Assembly: GCA_036873135.1 (NCBI GenBank)
Contig: JAPTYO010000004.1
Location: 368,322-432,321, forward strand
From: Clarkia xantiana subsp. parviflora
Taxonomy: Eukaryota > Streptophyta > Magnoliopsida > Myrtales > Onagraceae
Length of the DNA: 64,000 nt
Direction: 5' to 3'
Translations under genes and position numbers: made by a program
Notes under the pieces: generated by a model
Seen by the model: only the letters and a program-made list of their open reading frames with translations
The model's database searches: none
Told to the model about the DNA's origin: nothing
Shown here: positions 33,436 to 44,637 of the stretch, one piece after another
Layout: each line of letters begins with the position of its first letter
Position numbering within the stretch: position 1 is the first letter of the stretch

Positions 33436-36400
33436 TCATAAGTCTATGGGGACCTTCAGGCCATCATGGGCTAGCTGCACTGGAATTCCTTCCCTGTATT
33501 GTATATTGCACCAACCAACAAAATGAATGGCTCAATCTATATCATTCTGCATATATATATATATTACATAACCATATAAACAGACTACTGTATAGAGTAG
33601 ATACCTCCTTGACCATTCTAAAAGAAACTCATTGTCTTTGTGGTGATCAAATTCATGTGTCATGCCAATGAGTAGAGCTCGCTTCGGAGAGATCCTTTTC
33701 ACAGCTTCAAGAGTCTACAAGAAGATGGAAAAAGAATTTCATTTGCATTTTATCAAAAGCTACTTTTGTCCACTCACTATTGACTTACACAATCTCAAAG
33801 TTCGAAATGGAAAAAAAAAAAAAAAAAACACGCAACTAACCTGAGGAAAGCATAGGTGCGTATTGTGGGATTGATTCTGCAACATAACAAAAGTATGTGA
33901 CAAAGTTCATCAAGTATGGTTTGATAAATAGATTTTTCAAAAATAATTCTGAATAGTGAACTTAGTATTCCACAGCACAGATTTGGTAACAAACCTAGAC
34001 TTTCACTGCTATGCACGGAGAGCATCTCTCATTTTGCAAGCTTTTGCTTTGAGTAACTAAACAATTGCATCTATCTACCAGATATATGCCCTTAAGTTCT
34101 TTTGGTGCCTCTTTGACACCATGAATTCAGTAAAGATGGAAACGAGATTTTTTTTTCCTACTACTAACCTTGTACAGAGTGTCCAAGATAAGGAGATCCA
34201 ACTGTCCTGCTCCATTTTTGGATATAACTACAAAAAACAGAAGAATTGCCTGACTCAATAGACCAGTCTGATGTGGCTATATGAAAGTATACTCTGTAGG
34301 AACATCATATTTATGAACAAAAATTGCGTGAAGTTTAATTACTTAATAGAGGAAATGAACACTCACCATGTTCTGTGCTGGCAGGAAAACGAGATACGTC
34401 CGATAGATATGCCACCCGAGACTTCTTGCCAAAAAGAAATCCTAAACAAACATAGTCTTCACCATGCATTACCTACATGACATACATCATGCTTTAGAAA
34501 CTTGCAGATGGAAGTGTTCTTTTTTATATTATTAAGAGAAGAAAGTGGGAGGAAAAAGAAAAAGGCATTAGTTCATAACTGGCAAAGGAACAAATTCCAA
34601 GCCTGATGCCACAAATGGTTTCTCAATGTGGCCTTCAATGACCTTCCAATCGAGTTGCGCAACCCGTCTCACTTCCTCCCCTTCTCTAGTTTTCTTCCTA
34701 ACAAGGTAAGGAAACTTCTCTCCAATGCTGAAATAAACAAATAACAATTTTGGTAAATAGTAAATCAAATATAAGTAGCAACAGTATTATATAATGCAAT
34801 ATTATTAAGAGAAGATTGTTTTATTATCACAGTAAGACACAGACTTGCAGCCAACTGGGAAGAGATCGTTTATAATTTCCAGTCTCCTCATTGCAAAAAA
34901 AATATACATAGTATGTTGCATGACGTTCAATTTACTGCTATCATTCTTTTCCATGCACTTTTATATTGTCCAGCTTGTTATTTTGAAGGCACAGTTCAAT
35001 GTTGTCATAGTTAAATCGCACAAATACTGTGACTAGCACTGATTAAAGCTTCTCCTGTAATTTTTCACTATTTGGTTCACATGAAACTTAAATGGTTCAA
35101 TGTGGTGCTGTGAAACTAGTAGATCAGAAACATACAATTCCAAAAGCGCTTCTACTATCTAGAAAGAACTGCCTATTGCAGAGGAAACTCTTCTGAAAAG
35201 GTAAATAACGTCCAAGAAAGGCAAGCCAAAGATAAAGGCGGCATTAGATCCTCAAATTTTCAATTTGCGTAAATTCGACGAAACTAAATACTCTTCCAGA
35301 CATACTGCTTAAGTCAAGCATGTCCAGTGCCCTATTTTCCTTTAACAAACCTGATGAATGAATGCACTGCAGCCAACACGAAAGGTCTGCAGTAGCGAAT
35401 TTTACTATAAAGCGCCAATCAGGCTTTTTCGGGCATTTTTTTGGTAGATTATGATATCTGAAACCTACATAATAATACCTACGGATAAGGATACTGTAAG
35501 GCAAACATCAAAAAGAAACTGTGACCCTGCAACACCAGATATTTAGGAACTAAACTTTACCTGTCCATCGAATGCTGGCTCAGATATATAGGAGTTGGGT
35601 CGATGTCATTTGTGGGACTAAAGGGTTGCACAACGCGTATATCATCCAGGCCAAGAGTTGCATCAGCATGCTCATGAGTCAATATTATCTGCGTTTTTTC
35701 ACGTCCAGATCTTATTATTTCTCTACTTCCATTGCCAGGTAAAAGACCAAAGAAAGATTGACAGACGCAATAAGATAAAATTGAAGTGAAAAAACTAATA
35801 TTCAATATAAGAGAAAGCCATGACATGAGAGCTTCAGTAAGTACAAATGTTGATGGTCATAGGACAATATGTACTACTAATTAGCAAAGGAACTAAGTAT
35901 TGGAGGTTTTTTCCTTTTTTTTTTCCCTTGGATAGGCAAACAGGGAGAGGAAGTGCAGTGCAGAGCATGGGACCTCCAATCCAATCTAGGGGAAGTTGCT
36001 ACCCGACTGAGCTAACTTCCCTTTTGTTAGAGCAAGTTAACACGGAAAAAGCAAGCATTCATGTCATAGAAATTTGACAAATGAAGGCTTTGTTTTTATA
36101 ACTCGATGATATTACACTGTAAACATTAAAACATGGCAGCCCACAATCTGACGACACAAAGCAATTATATAACTTTTTAGCAAGTATGAGAAATACAGGA
36201 AATCCACTTACAGAATCAACATGTGGAATCTTATGAAATGTAAACCACCGAAGTGCTTGCTCTCTGAAAGTCTTCCCCACATCTATCTGTATATATTTAT
36301 GCTTTCCACTTGCCTCACAATAGTCAATAAGGAGAGATGTGTTGCACCTGCGGCAAAATTTCAAATTTAAAAGATTATCTACCTTCACATAATAGTTGAC

Positions 36401-37232
36401 AAAACTAAATATAGGAATTATGTCTGTACCAAATCTCTTCACATAATACCGAAAGACAATCAGAGCAAATCGGTCTTTATGCTTTATATTTAGATGACAA
36501 TTGGAATAACTCTCTCGATTATAAATCTAGGGCCATGAACATTGAAAGTACTCTGATCAAATGCACCAACCCAAGGGTAGTTCTCTGCTACCAGGAAAAG
36601 GAGGTCATTAATTCACAAAAGTAGAAACACAAATCTTGTGCGCCACATATGTTGCTAGATACTTCCCATCTCTATATTAAACTCGGAGATTTTTCATTTC
36701 GGGTTATACCTATATAAACAAGTTAGTATAAAAAGTGATCTGACGCTGCTCATTAGCCTCTGCACAAATCTACCACCGTAACAACCCCATCGTAGCCGCA
36801 GTGGATCAATTTAAGATTTATTCAGGAAATCAAGGTAATGGGATTGCAGATTCATATTTCAGCTGAAGGACGAAATCAGACCTGGATTTCAGGATCTGCT
36901 CTAGAAACAACCACTGACAACCTAAAATCTAACTAAATCATAAATTCAAATGGGCATCGGTAAACTAAGAGACCTGATGAGCGAATTAGCGGACCTGATA
37001 AGTAGATCAAGGTAGAGAACCTGTAATTAGGGTTCCGATCAGGTGGGAGATGCAGTGATTGCGTGCAGACTGGACAAGGTGGATCGGCGGGCTGGATCAA
37101 ACACATTACGTTGGGGACGGCGCTGGAGCATCCAGTCCCTAGAAAGATCAGTGCCGATGATTCATTCTCTCCGGCGACTGGTCCATTGGTAGAGTGACCA
37201 TTGGAGCTGGTTGCCGACGTTGGAGTCTCCAT
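33436..37232 (-). CDS. PhnP-like metallo-beta-lactamase-fold hydrolase
   Basis: Minus-strand exons: 37021-37232, 36212-36347, 35561-35688, 34580-34727, 34367-34472, 34169-34227, 33841-33876, 33605-33714, 33436-33493 (993 nt, 330 aa). The N-terminus has the fold's opening motif LIFLGTGCSSAVPN (about residues 28-41) and an extra Cys pair CPVC (53-56). NPNYRCNTSLLIDYC precedes the metal motif THEHADATLGLDD (120-132), with His121, His123 and Asp125. Later ligand-region motifs are VMHGEDY, VAYLSDVSRF and GMTHEFDHH. The family is related to PhnP phosphodiesterases; I know no established substrate for the plant branch. Every junction keeps frame and joins conserved residues. The position between remorin and CIPK23 matches Arabidopsis At1g30300. 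Confidence 0.9.
35930..36030 (-). mobile_element. tRNA-like (SINE head) relic in a metallo-hydrolase intron
   Basis: The complement reads GTTAGCTCAGTCGGGTAGCAA, an excellent A-box region of a tRNA, but the expected B-box further on is degenerate and no cloverleaf can be built. It lies in the intron between coding exons 2 and 3. Best seen as a decayed tRNA-derived SINE head, not a functional tRNA. Confidence 0.35.
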
Positions 37233-37282
37233 CGATCGATCTGCCTGACGAACGTAGAAAGAAAGAGCGTAGAAAGAAATCT

Positions 37283-38842
37283 AATGGGCCGTCACTAGTC
37301 TGTCCCGCCTAACTGTTAAGTTTGGCAGTTAGAAAAATTAAGGAAAGGAAACTATGTTGTTAGTCGTTAGATTATATCAAAGAATAAATTAATTAAATTT
37401 TAAATAAGAGAAAAATTATCTTTTACACAAATTATATATTTAATCTAATAATTGAGAAATGTGTTGTATTGTCTTAGAATTTGAATGATTTGTCTCATTT
37501 GGTAAACCATGTCTCACTAAATTCGTTATTTTTTTTAGTCTAGATAATAAGAAATCTATATTATGTCTTCTAGTTTCTTCTTTTCCAAGATATATTAGCC
37601 TAGTTAAATCTAACTAAATCCATTGAGTCATAAGTAATTAAATATGAAATTTTTAGATGCAGATTACATGCTCTACTTTTTTTATTACACTTCGCATTTC
37701 ACTATTGTAATCACAAAATCTATTATTTTTTAAAAATATAATATACAAAATTAATTATACTAATTACAAGTATTAAAATTGCAACAATAAGACACGAATC
37801 ACAAAATAAAAAAAATAAGGCTTATATAGATCTCCACATTTACTAAGAAAGAAAGATCTCCATATCTATAAATAATAATTATAATTATTTAAGAAAATAA
37901 TATCTCACACTTGAAAGTAATTTCAACAATAACATTCATACCGGCATGGAACTATTTTATTCAATATCGGTCCAACAATGAACTAGACTTTTAATTAGTT
38001 TTAACTATTTTTAAAAGAACTAGTCCCTTTGGAATCGATTATGTTTTGCAATTTTGGTTTGGTTTTAAACAGTCCTCACCATTTTTAAATGAAAGTATGC
38101 ATTAACTAAAAAAAACAAACCAAAATCGATTCCAATCTGGTTTCAAACCAATTCTAAATATATTCACGATTTTTTGTCTGGTTTACTCAATGTAGAACTG
38201 AACCGCTTAAAACCAGTCCAGCCTTAACATATTCCGAACTAGTTCAGACCGGTTCGATTTAAATGCCCAACCCCAACCCATATTATAGTTAATTCATTCC
38301 ATACATTACCCCAACAATATAATTTACACAATTTGGACTTGAATATTTTTTTTTAGTTTTTACGAAATGTATTGGAGGTAAGATTTAAAAATAATTGACA
38401 ATCACACAAATCAACCTACTTATAAAGCCTAACTAATGAATGTTTTTTCACAACTCGGGTTTTGAATCGGTTTGTCTAACATCATTTTAAAGTATTGATA
38501 CTTTCATGCATTATTTTTATTTATAAATTATTTTATTTATTGTTTAATCCTTCAATTTTAACACATTATACTTTGTCTCTTATTAGTAATTATTTTATTT
38601 TCATTTTTGCCACTGATTTTTTTTTTAAATTGTTATTTTTATTTTCTACAATGTAAACCTTAACTTTTAAATTAAAAAAAAAAATCTTAAAATTCACTTT
38701 TATAATCATTGTGATTATTCAGTTTAATTTTACAAATTTTTAGGTAAAATTATAAATAAAATATTTACAAAAATAAATTTAAAATATTGATATTTTTAAA
38801 GAATCCTAGCAAATCCAGTTTTGAATCCGCACTTAATATTCT
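37283..38842. other. Metallo-hydrolase promoter side and AT-rich spacer
   Basis: A TGGGCC site II-type element lies at 37285-37290, about 55 bp upstream of the metallo-hydrolase ATG. The rest is AT-rich. 37950-38280 holds CCGGTT/AACCGG-containing degenerate repeat DNA like the hAT-like relics elsewhere. No gene seen. Confidence 0.45.
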
Positions 38843-39724
38843 TTATCTTCTTCCTCTACCGCCGCTTCTCTGACTTATCAACTCCTTGAACTCTTCATCC
38901 GTACTCTTCAACATCACCGGCAGAGCCATATCCACTCCACTCCGCACCACCTCCTTGTACCTCGGCTTTATCCTCTTCTCCAAACTGAACGCAAAGTACT
39001 GCGGAAACTCCCTCAGCTCCTCCAACCTCCCCTCCATCTCCGCCGCGAAATACTCATACTTCGGCTTGAAGTTATTCTCCACGCTGAACGTGAACAGCGC
39101 CGGACACCGCACCACCATCCCCACCGCCTCCTTCCCCGAAAATCCTAGACTCTCCAAATACCTGATCTTCGGAATCAGCGTCCCCTCCACGCTCGACACC
39201 AGCAAGATCGGATCCTGATACGCGAGAGATCGGAGATCTGTCAGCCCGATCCGCCGGAGATAGGCCAGTGCCGGCCGGAGCTGGTCGTCGACGCTGGCGA
39301 CGAGGAGGCGGGGGCACTTGTTGATCACGCGGCGGAGATCCTTCTCCGGGACGTGGAGATCTGCGGTTAGGAAGGTGAAGACGGGGCGGATCTGGGCGGC
39401 TATGCTGGCGGTGAGGAGGGTGGGGCACATGCCGAAGATCCGGGCGAGGTCTTTCTGGTGGATGCCTTTGGATTGGAGGAAGGAGATGACGTCGTGGAGG
39501 GAGTGGAGGGAGGCGGAGCGGAGGGCGGGGTTGCGGGAAAGGGCGCGGCCGGCGTCGACGCCCATGATTTCGAGGCAGAGGATCTTTTCCTTGAATTGGA
39601 GGGAGAGGTTGTTTATGGCGATGGTGGATTTGGGGAGGAAGACGTTGGTGGCGGTGGGTGAGGTTGGTTTGGGGGAGATGGAGGAGCTGGGGAGGGGTGG
39701 AATCGAAGATCGCAGAGCTGCCAT
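38843..39724 (-). CDS. mTERF-domain protein, probably plastid-targeted
   Basis: Intronless, 293 aa. mTERF proteins bind organellar nucleic acids and act in plastid or mitochondrial transcription, splicing or RNA stability. Residues 2-30 are Ser/Pro/Thr-rich without acidic residues (AALRSSIPPLPSSSISPKPT), like a chloroplast transit peptide. From about residue 40 come successive helical mTERF motifs with the usual Pro after a hydrophobic run: LARIFGMCPTLLTASI, LRRVINKCPRLLVASVDDQL, DPILLVSSVEGTLIPKIRYL, VVRCPALFTFSVENNFKPKY and FPQYFAFSLEKRIKPRYK. It ends SQRSGGRGRR. The coding DNA is far more GC-rich than its flanks. It resembles short plant mTERFs such as At2g34620, but the member is not assigned. 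Confidence 0.92.
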   Translation of the reverse strand: MAALRSSIPPLPSSSISPKPTSPTATNVFLPKSTIAINNLSLQFKEKILCLEIMGVDAGRALSRNPALRSASLHSLHDVISFLQSKGIHQKDLARIFGMCPTLLTASIAAQIRPVFTFLTADLHVPEKDLRRVINKCPRLLVASVDDQLRPALAYLRRIGLTDLRSLAYQDPILLVSSVEGTLIPKIRYLESLGFSGKEAVGMVVRCPALFTFSVENNFKPKYEYFAAEMEGRLEELREFPQYFAFSLEKRIKPRYKEVVRSGVDMALPVMLKSTDEEFKELISQRSGGRGRR

Positions 39725-40852
39725 TGCTAACTTACAGAGAGTTGCAATGAAGAAGATACTGTGTTTGCAGTGAAGAGAGTGGCAAGGAAGAAGACACAGA
39801 ATTTGCAGTGACGGTTGATGACAGTTGATCCTCTATTGTGCATGGCCTTATCTTTGAATAGCTGCTGCTATCATATTCCGAAGTGACACGTGGAATGGAT
39901 TGGCCAATAAGGTGATGGGCTGGGGATTTCCGAAAATTGCTAACATTAAGCTAGGACGGTGGTCTTACCGTATAATATAATATATGATGTGGTGGTTCAG
40001 CGCCTCATTTCTGGAAAAATAAAAAATATTCATGGCCAACATCTGTGAGTGGGGATTAATTTAGACTTGAAGCAAACATGCTACGGATACTGTCTTCCTG
40101 ATGAGGGTCCACCTAGGACCACCTCGCGCGGAAAAAAAAAAGAGTCAATTTCTTATAACATAAAATACCAAGTTAGGTACACTTACAGAAAAGGTGTGTT
40201 AATGCAAACTTAAGATAATATGATAAAATGATAATACTCTAATACAAACATAATTAATATAATATATTTTTAATGTTTATATATTATAATATGACACGTG
40301 ATAATAGTTATAATACTATAAAGTTATACTAATATTTTTGAATATATTTTGGGATAAATATTGTTTAGTAAATTTTAAAATTCAAATTAATTATTCAAGT
40401 GTGACAAAGAAATTAGTTATTTAAGAATTTGTCAACTCTCTGACACTAATTAGTGACATATTAAGAACTTGTAAAATATTATATATTTATTCATATGAAA
40501 TTGTCAGCCCTACCCTACGTTAACCAAGGCCAGATGGAGCGAGTAATGTAACAGTCGAATAAATGGTCGGTTGAATTTGTTTTTAAACATAAATTCTATG
40601 TTAGCTCATCTGTCTCATAGATATAGTTCGTTAGCTACGTCAAGAATCAATCAATGACATGATGTGATGAAGAAAATAACTGCAATTTGTTCAATTGCCC
40701 AAATATCATCTATCAATTTGGTTAACTATTCAAACAACAACCTTTTTACCGTGTTCATTACCTGGGAAGTGACTCATTACCTAGAAACAAAGGAAAACAA
40801 AAATAATGTTTGATTCTTCAATTCACGGCTGCTGCTCTCTTCTACAGGTAGG
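39725..40852. other. mTERF upstream region and intergenic DNA
   Basis: 39725-39900 is the presumed mTERF leader and promoter; no clear TATA box. The rest is AT-rich with no supported feature, ending in the UTP23 3' flank. Confidence 0.4.
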
Positions 40853-42623
40853 TTATTCTGCTTCTGCAGGTTTCTTATCACCTCCAGGCCTTCTCCTCTT
40901 CCGATTTCTTCTTTTCACAGGACTGCAATCCCCATCCTTCTCCTGCATTCAAAGGTTTAAAATTTTAGTATTTAGCCGCTCAACAAAGCTAAAGCTAATC
41001 ACCAGTAAACTATAAACCATACCATCAACAATGATACGATATTCAAATCCGTAAACCGGAAATCTACCTTAAACTAGTAAAGAACTACACAAGCAGAAGC
41101 AGCACATTCATTTGCATACAAAAGTAAAACTAACCTTCTGCGGAGTAGGTTTTGCACCATCACGTTTCTTTTTCGGCAAACATGACAATGGGTTCGGTGC
41201 CTACATAAACCCAAATCCAATTGTTAACAAAGCAAATGAACCAGCCCAGAAAAGCAATAATACATTTCATAATTAATTACCAAGAAAAAACATTTTTGCA
41301 AGTTAAAAAGCCTGGCAATGTCGGTCGGACCCAAAATTATCTTACATGTGATATGAAAATATGAAATTTGCAGCATAGAGGACTGGAGAGAAAGGATAAG
41401 AGAATGAACAGGCAGGTACCTTTGGCCTTTTTCGCTTAAACTGAACCTTATCCTTTACATCAGTTACACGGTTAGCTTTCGGCATAGTTGTCTCTATCTC
41501 CTCATCACCAAGATCATCAGGTGCATCATTTGAGTCTGCAGATTTCATAATTTTAACGGTTCGCTTCTTTAACCTTGCACGCTCTGTCTCATTCATATGC
41601 ATGCGCTGTTCTTCAAGATTTTTGACAAATTGGCGTTGGTAAGATGACGGTTGCTCCAAGAAAAGAGCATTTCTAAGTCCAAATATGACGGGCACACTTG
41701 GTATCTGCAAGCAAGCAAACAACATGCTCAAGAACATCGTTCATCAATCGAGGGGGGAAAACAGAAAGGTTTTATGGGAGTATGTGTATCTTGATCAAAA
41801 CATAGTAATGCATCATAAACTGAAACAACTTTGAAGCACATAACACCAAACTCAGAACACATTTACCTCCTGAAGCTTCCTTCTGAGATCGGTATCCTGA
41901 GTACCAACAAAGAAATGCTCAGGATTATTTTCGCCGATAATATCCAAGATGCAATCATAAGCACTTGTCTTTGTTTCGTGCTCACACCTACAGATTATTT
42001 TCCAGGTGAGTTTACGAAGGGAACATGTTTTTAATTCCTTCAAAGGCATCATGAAGTCAGTTAGATCAGAAATTGTTTATACTAGTATTATTACGGAAAA
42101 AGCCGAATTGTGTTTGATTAGTTCTGCAGTTCTCTTCTCTTTAGCTCAAGTAAAACCAATATGAAGCAGCCATCATTTTATATACATAAGTGGATACACT
42201 TAGAATAGACCAAGATTGGAGAAACAAACAGGATGAAACACTGACCTTGCCGTTGATAAATCTCTGGCAGCTGCAAATGAATCAGAATGCGATTTCCCCA
42301 GCCTTCTCAGCTCCTCTAGAACGCATCTTCAATTGAAAATTACCCGAACGAAAAAAGTTAATACGCAATCGAAGAGATTAAAGGCAGTAACTTCAAACGA
42401 AATAAAGAGAACTGCAGAAGAGCGATTATAACCTGGTAGTGAAGAGCTTGACTGGTGCCCCGAGGATATTGGCGAGGGCTTCATCAGGGGAAGCAATCCG
42501 ATGGACGACATTGTTATGCACGAAGGTGCCGTCGCAGAGCACCTTGAAAGGTTGTCTGAAACCACAGCAAGCAGTGTAGAATCTCACGCTCTTACGGTGA
42601 CGCCTTTGCTTCTTCAACCTCAT
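40853..42623 (-). CDS. UTP23: UTP23-like rRNA-processing protein
   Basis: Nucleolar component of the small-subunit processome needed for early 18S pre-rRNA cleavage. Minus-strand exons: 42433-42623, 42246-42326, 41867-41987, 41420-41704, 41135-41200, 40853-40942 (834 nt, 277 aa). The N-terminus MRLKKQRRHRKSVRFYTACC and FRQPFKVLCDGTFVHNNV are diagnostic of the UTP23 branch of PIN-domain proteins. A Cys-His-Cys spacing in CVLEELRRLGKSHSDSF to CEHE fits its zinc-binding motif. PIN residues continue through FFVGTQDTDLRRKL and IPSVPVIFGLRNALFLEQPS. The tail is Lys/Arg-rich with nucleolar-type basic clusters (KRRNRKRRRP). Plants have another related protein, FCF1, but the N-terminus fits UTP23 better. 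Confidence 0.92.
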
Positions 42624-42687
42624 CTAGAAGCTGAAGTTGGATAATCGGCTGTCGATAGAACCGTCCACACAGCCCTGGTCGGAGGTT

Positions 42688-42701
42688 TTAGGGTTTGGGC
42701 C
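42688..42701 (-). promoter_or_regulatory. Telo-box plus site II in the UTP23 promoter
   Basis: The complement contains AAACCCTAA (42688-42696) directly next to GGCCCA (42696-42701), about 65 bp upstream of the UTP23 ATG. Further TGGGCC/TGGGCT copies lie near 42847, 42863 and 42903. A telo-box with site II elements is the known signature of plant ribosome-biogenesis promoters, which agrees with the gene's role. Confidence 0.75.
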
Positions 42702-42954
42702 GATGAGCTAATTTACGGAGGTTGTGGAAGGAAGTGTGTCGGACGGAGAACAGCCGTTAAACTTTAACCTACGGACGTTTTTGTTCTTTTAAAGAAGTCT
42801 TTGGCCAAAAAAAAAAAAGAATTTATCTTTCGGTGTAGAAGATAATGGGCTGGGCTAACTTGTTGGGCCCTTGAGAGCTTACTCTGATAAAGAAAAACTC
42901 GTTGGGCCTTAGACTATTTTTAGTGCATGTTGTTTTGTTCCGTCGTGTAATTAA

Positions 42955-43369
42955 GAGCATCACAATGGTTTTACATAAATTTTATTCTTTAAAGTTGTCA
43001 TGTAAACATTTATGTACACTTTAAGTAATATGTAAATTTAATAAACACGTAAAAATATTTTCTCTGCAATCGTATTACTTAAACATATTCCATAAATATA
43101 TTTTATTATTAAATTTTCCAACAATCACCAATAAGATATTAGCATTAATTATAAAATGAATTAATTTATAATAAAAAATTGGTTACGTAATAGATAGTGC
43201 ATTACTTAAATTTAAGGAATGCTTTATGTAAAAACATAAATTTACGTGTGGGTCTCATCTTTAAGGAATGCTATGTAAAACCACTGTAGATAGTTTTTGT
43301 TGCTTTACTTAAATAAACATGTAGGACCCACATTTACGTAATCTTTACGTAATACCACTGTGGATGCTC
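42955..43369. mobile_element. Tourist-like MITE, copy 2 (415 bp)
   Basis: Same family as 18633-19049 and collinear over its whole length with scattered substitutions. Termini GAGCATCACAATGG and CCACTGTGGATGCTC; flanked by TAA on both sides (42952-42954 and 43370-43372). One base of the left terminus is missing compared with copy 1. It lies about 330 bp upstream of the UTP23 start codon, beyond the site II cluster. Confidence 0.9.
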
Positions 43370-43372
43370 TAA

Positions 43373-44106
43373 CTTAAAAAATTTAAGTTTTTATTTATAT
43401 TATAATAATAGCATGTAATTTTTTTTTTTTTGAAGTGTCTCTCTGTATCCTTTGAGTCGACATATGTTCATAATAAAAATGTCTGAAGCAAGTTGCTGTC
43501 TAGTATATATATGTTTACCATTATTATCACATTATATTGTTACAAATTGAACGATGTAATGCGAGTATTTGTGATGGAAGAGAGGCAACATCTTAAATAT
43601 CAATTCCACCCTTATGTGGGATAACCATTTTTTTTACTCTTCCTAAAAAAGGATTATTCCACTTACCATTTCCTCCTATTAATTATCTATTCCTCATTTC
43701 TTATTTTCTATTTTATTTACTAAATAAACCATGTTAGACTTTTCTACCATGTTTGTAAAAATACTATGTTTTTCTTTTTTTTACTACTAGTAGGATGAAC
43801 TTAATTGTAACATAGGTGAAACTTTAAAAGTGTAATTTTTTTAACTACACCTCATATTTGTATCATACTATTAATATATCAATTTCCCTATGAGGCGAAT
43901 CGTAGGGTAATAGAAAAAATATTAAATAAATAATGTTACAAATATGGTGCTTGTGAAACATGGTAGAAAGACCATAATTTTAGAGTTAGAATAACTTTAA
44001 CCCGAACTTTAAACAAAATAATAATAATAAACCCTAAAACAAATAACCTGCTATTAAACTAATCATCCCGAACACAAAACAGGCCCAATACGAAGTCCAA
44101 CTTGTG
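43373..44106. other. AT-rich intergenic DNA, nothing recognised
   Basis: No gene or bounded repeat supported. Confidence 0.4.
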
Positions 44107-44330
44107 GAGTTTTTTACTAATATATGTCTATATGAACAACCAAATACAAATATAGACTATTTGAACAATTAATTACAAAAATAGGTCAAACCGAGATGTC
44201 ACATCTCGGTTAGGGTTTTTAAATCCAAACCGAGATGCCACATCTCAGTATAACCTATTTTTGTAATTAATTGTTCAAATAGTCTATATTTGTATTTGGT
44301 TGTTCATATAGACATATATTATAAAAACTC
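44107..44330. mobile_element. Hairpin element (224 bp) with about 85-bp arms
   Basis: The arms are almost perfectly complementary from GAGTTTTTTACTAATATATG on the left to the complement of CATATATTATAAAAACTC on the right, including ACAACCAAATACAAATATAG. The centre has two smaller palindromes built on ACCGAGATG and CATCTCGGT. Flanks CAACTTGTG (44098-44106) and CGACCTGTG (44331-44339) look like a 9-bp duplication with two changes. Confidence 0.7.
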
Positions 44331-44458
44331 CGACCTGTGAGTAAAAGTAAAACCCAAATTTTCACAGAATTTAAATACATTTATTTATATAGCGAAGTAT
44401 ATATTACACACAAACAAAACAATAAGCATAGGAGAACACGTTTTGGTCCGAACAGAAA

Positions 44459-44460
<2 letters not shown>

Positions 44461-44512
<52 letters not shown>
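44461..44512. repeat. (AT)n microsatellite
   Basis: About 26 uninterrupted TA units just downstream of the TIR gene's stop codon (44638) in its direction of transcription. The open frames that cross it only encode alternating Ile and Tyr. Confidence 0.9.
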
Positions 44513-44515
<3 letters not shown>

Positions 44516-44637
44516 TCCTATCCCATTCAAAAGACGAGTATAAAAAGTTAAGGGTCCCAGTGACGTTCCACCAACACAGAAGAATAAGACCTTTAAGCGT
44601 CTGATTCTCTGAGGATGAAGAAAGCTGCGCTCAAGTC

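Noticed and set aside
35244..35504. Extra exon in the metallo-hydrolase gene
   Set aside because: The exons at 35561-35688 and 34580-34727 join in frame as MDSIGEKFPYL, which fits the family without an intermediate exon.
39072..39661. Pro/Arg- or Gly/Glu-rich open frames on both strands
   Set aside because: They are other-frame readings of the GC-rich mTERF coding sequence.
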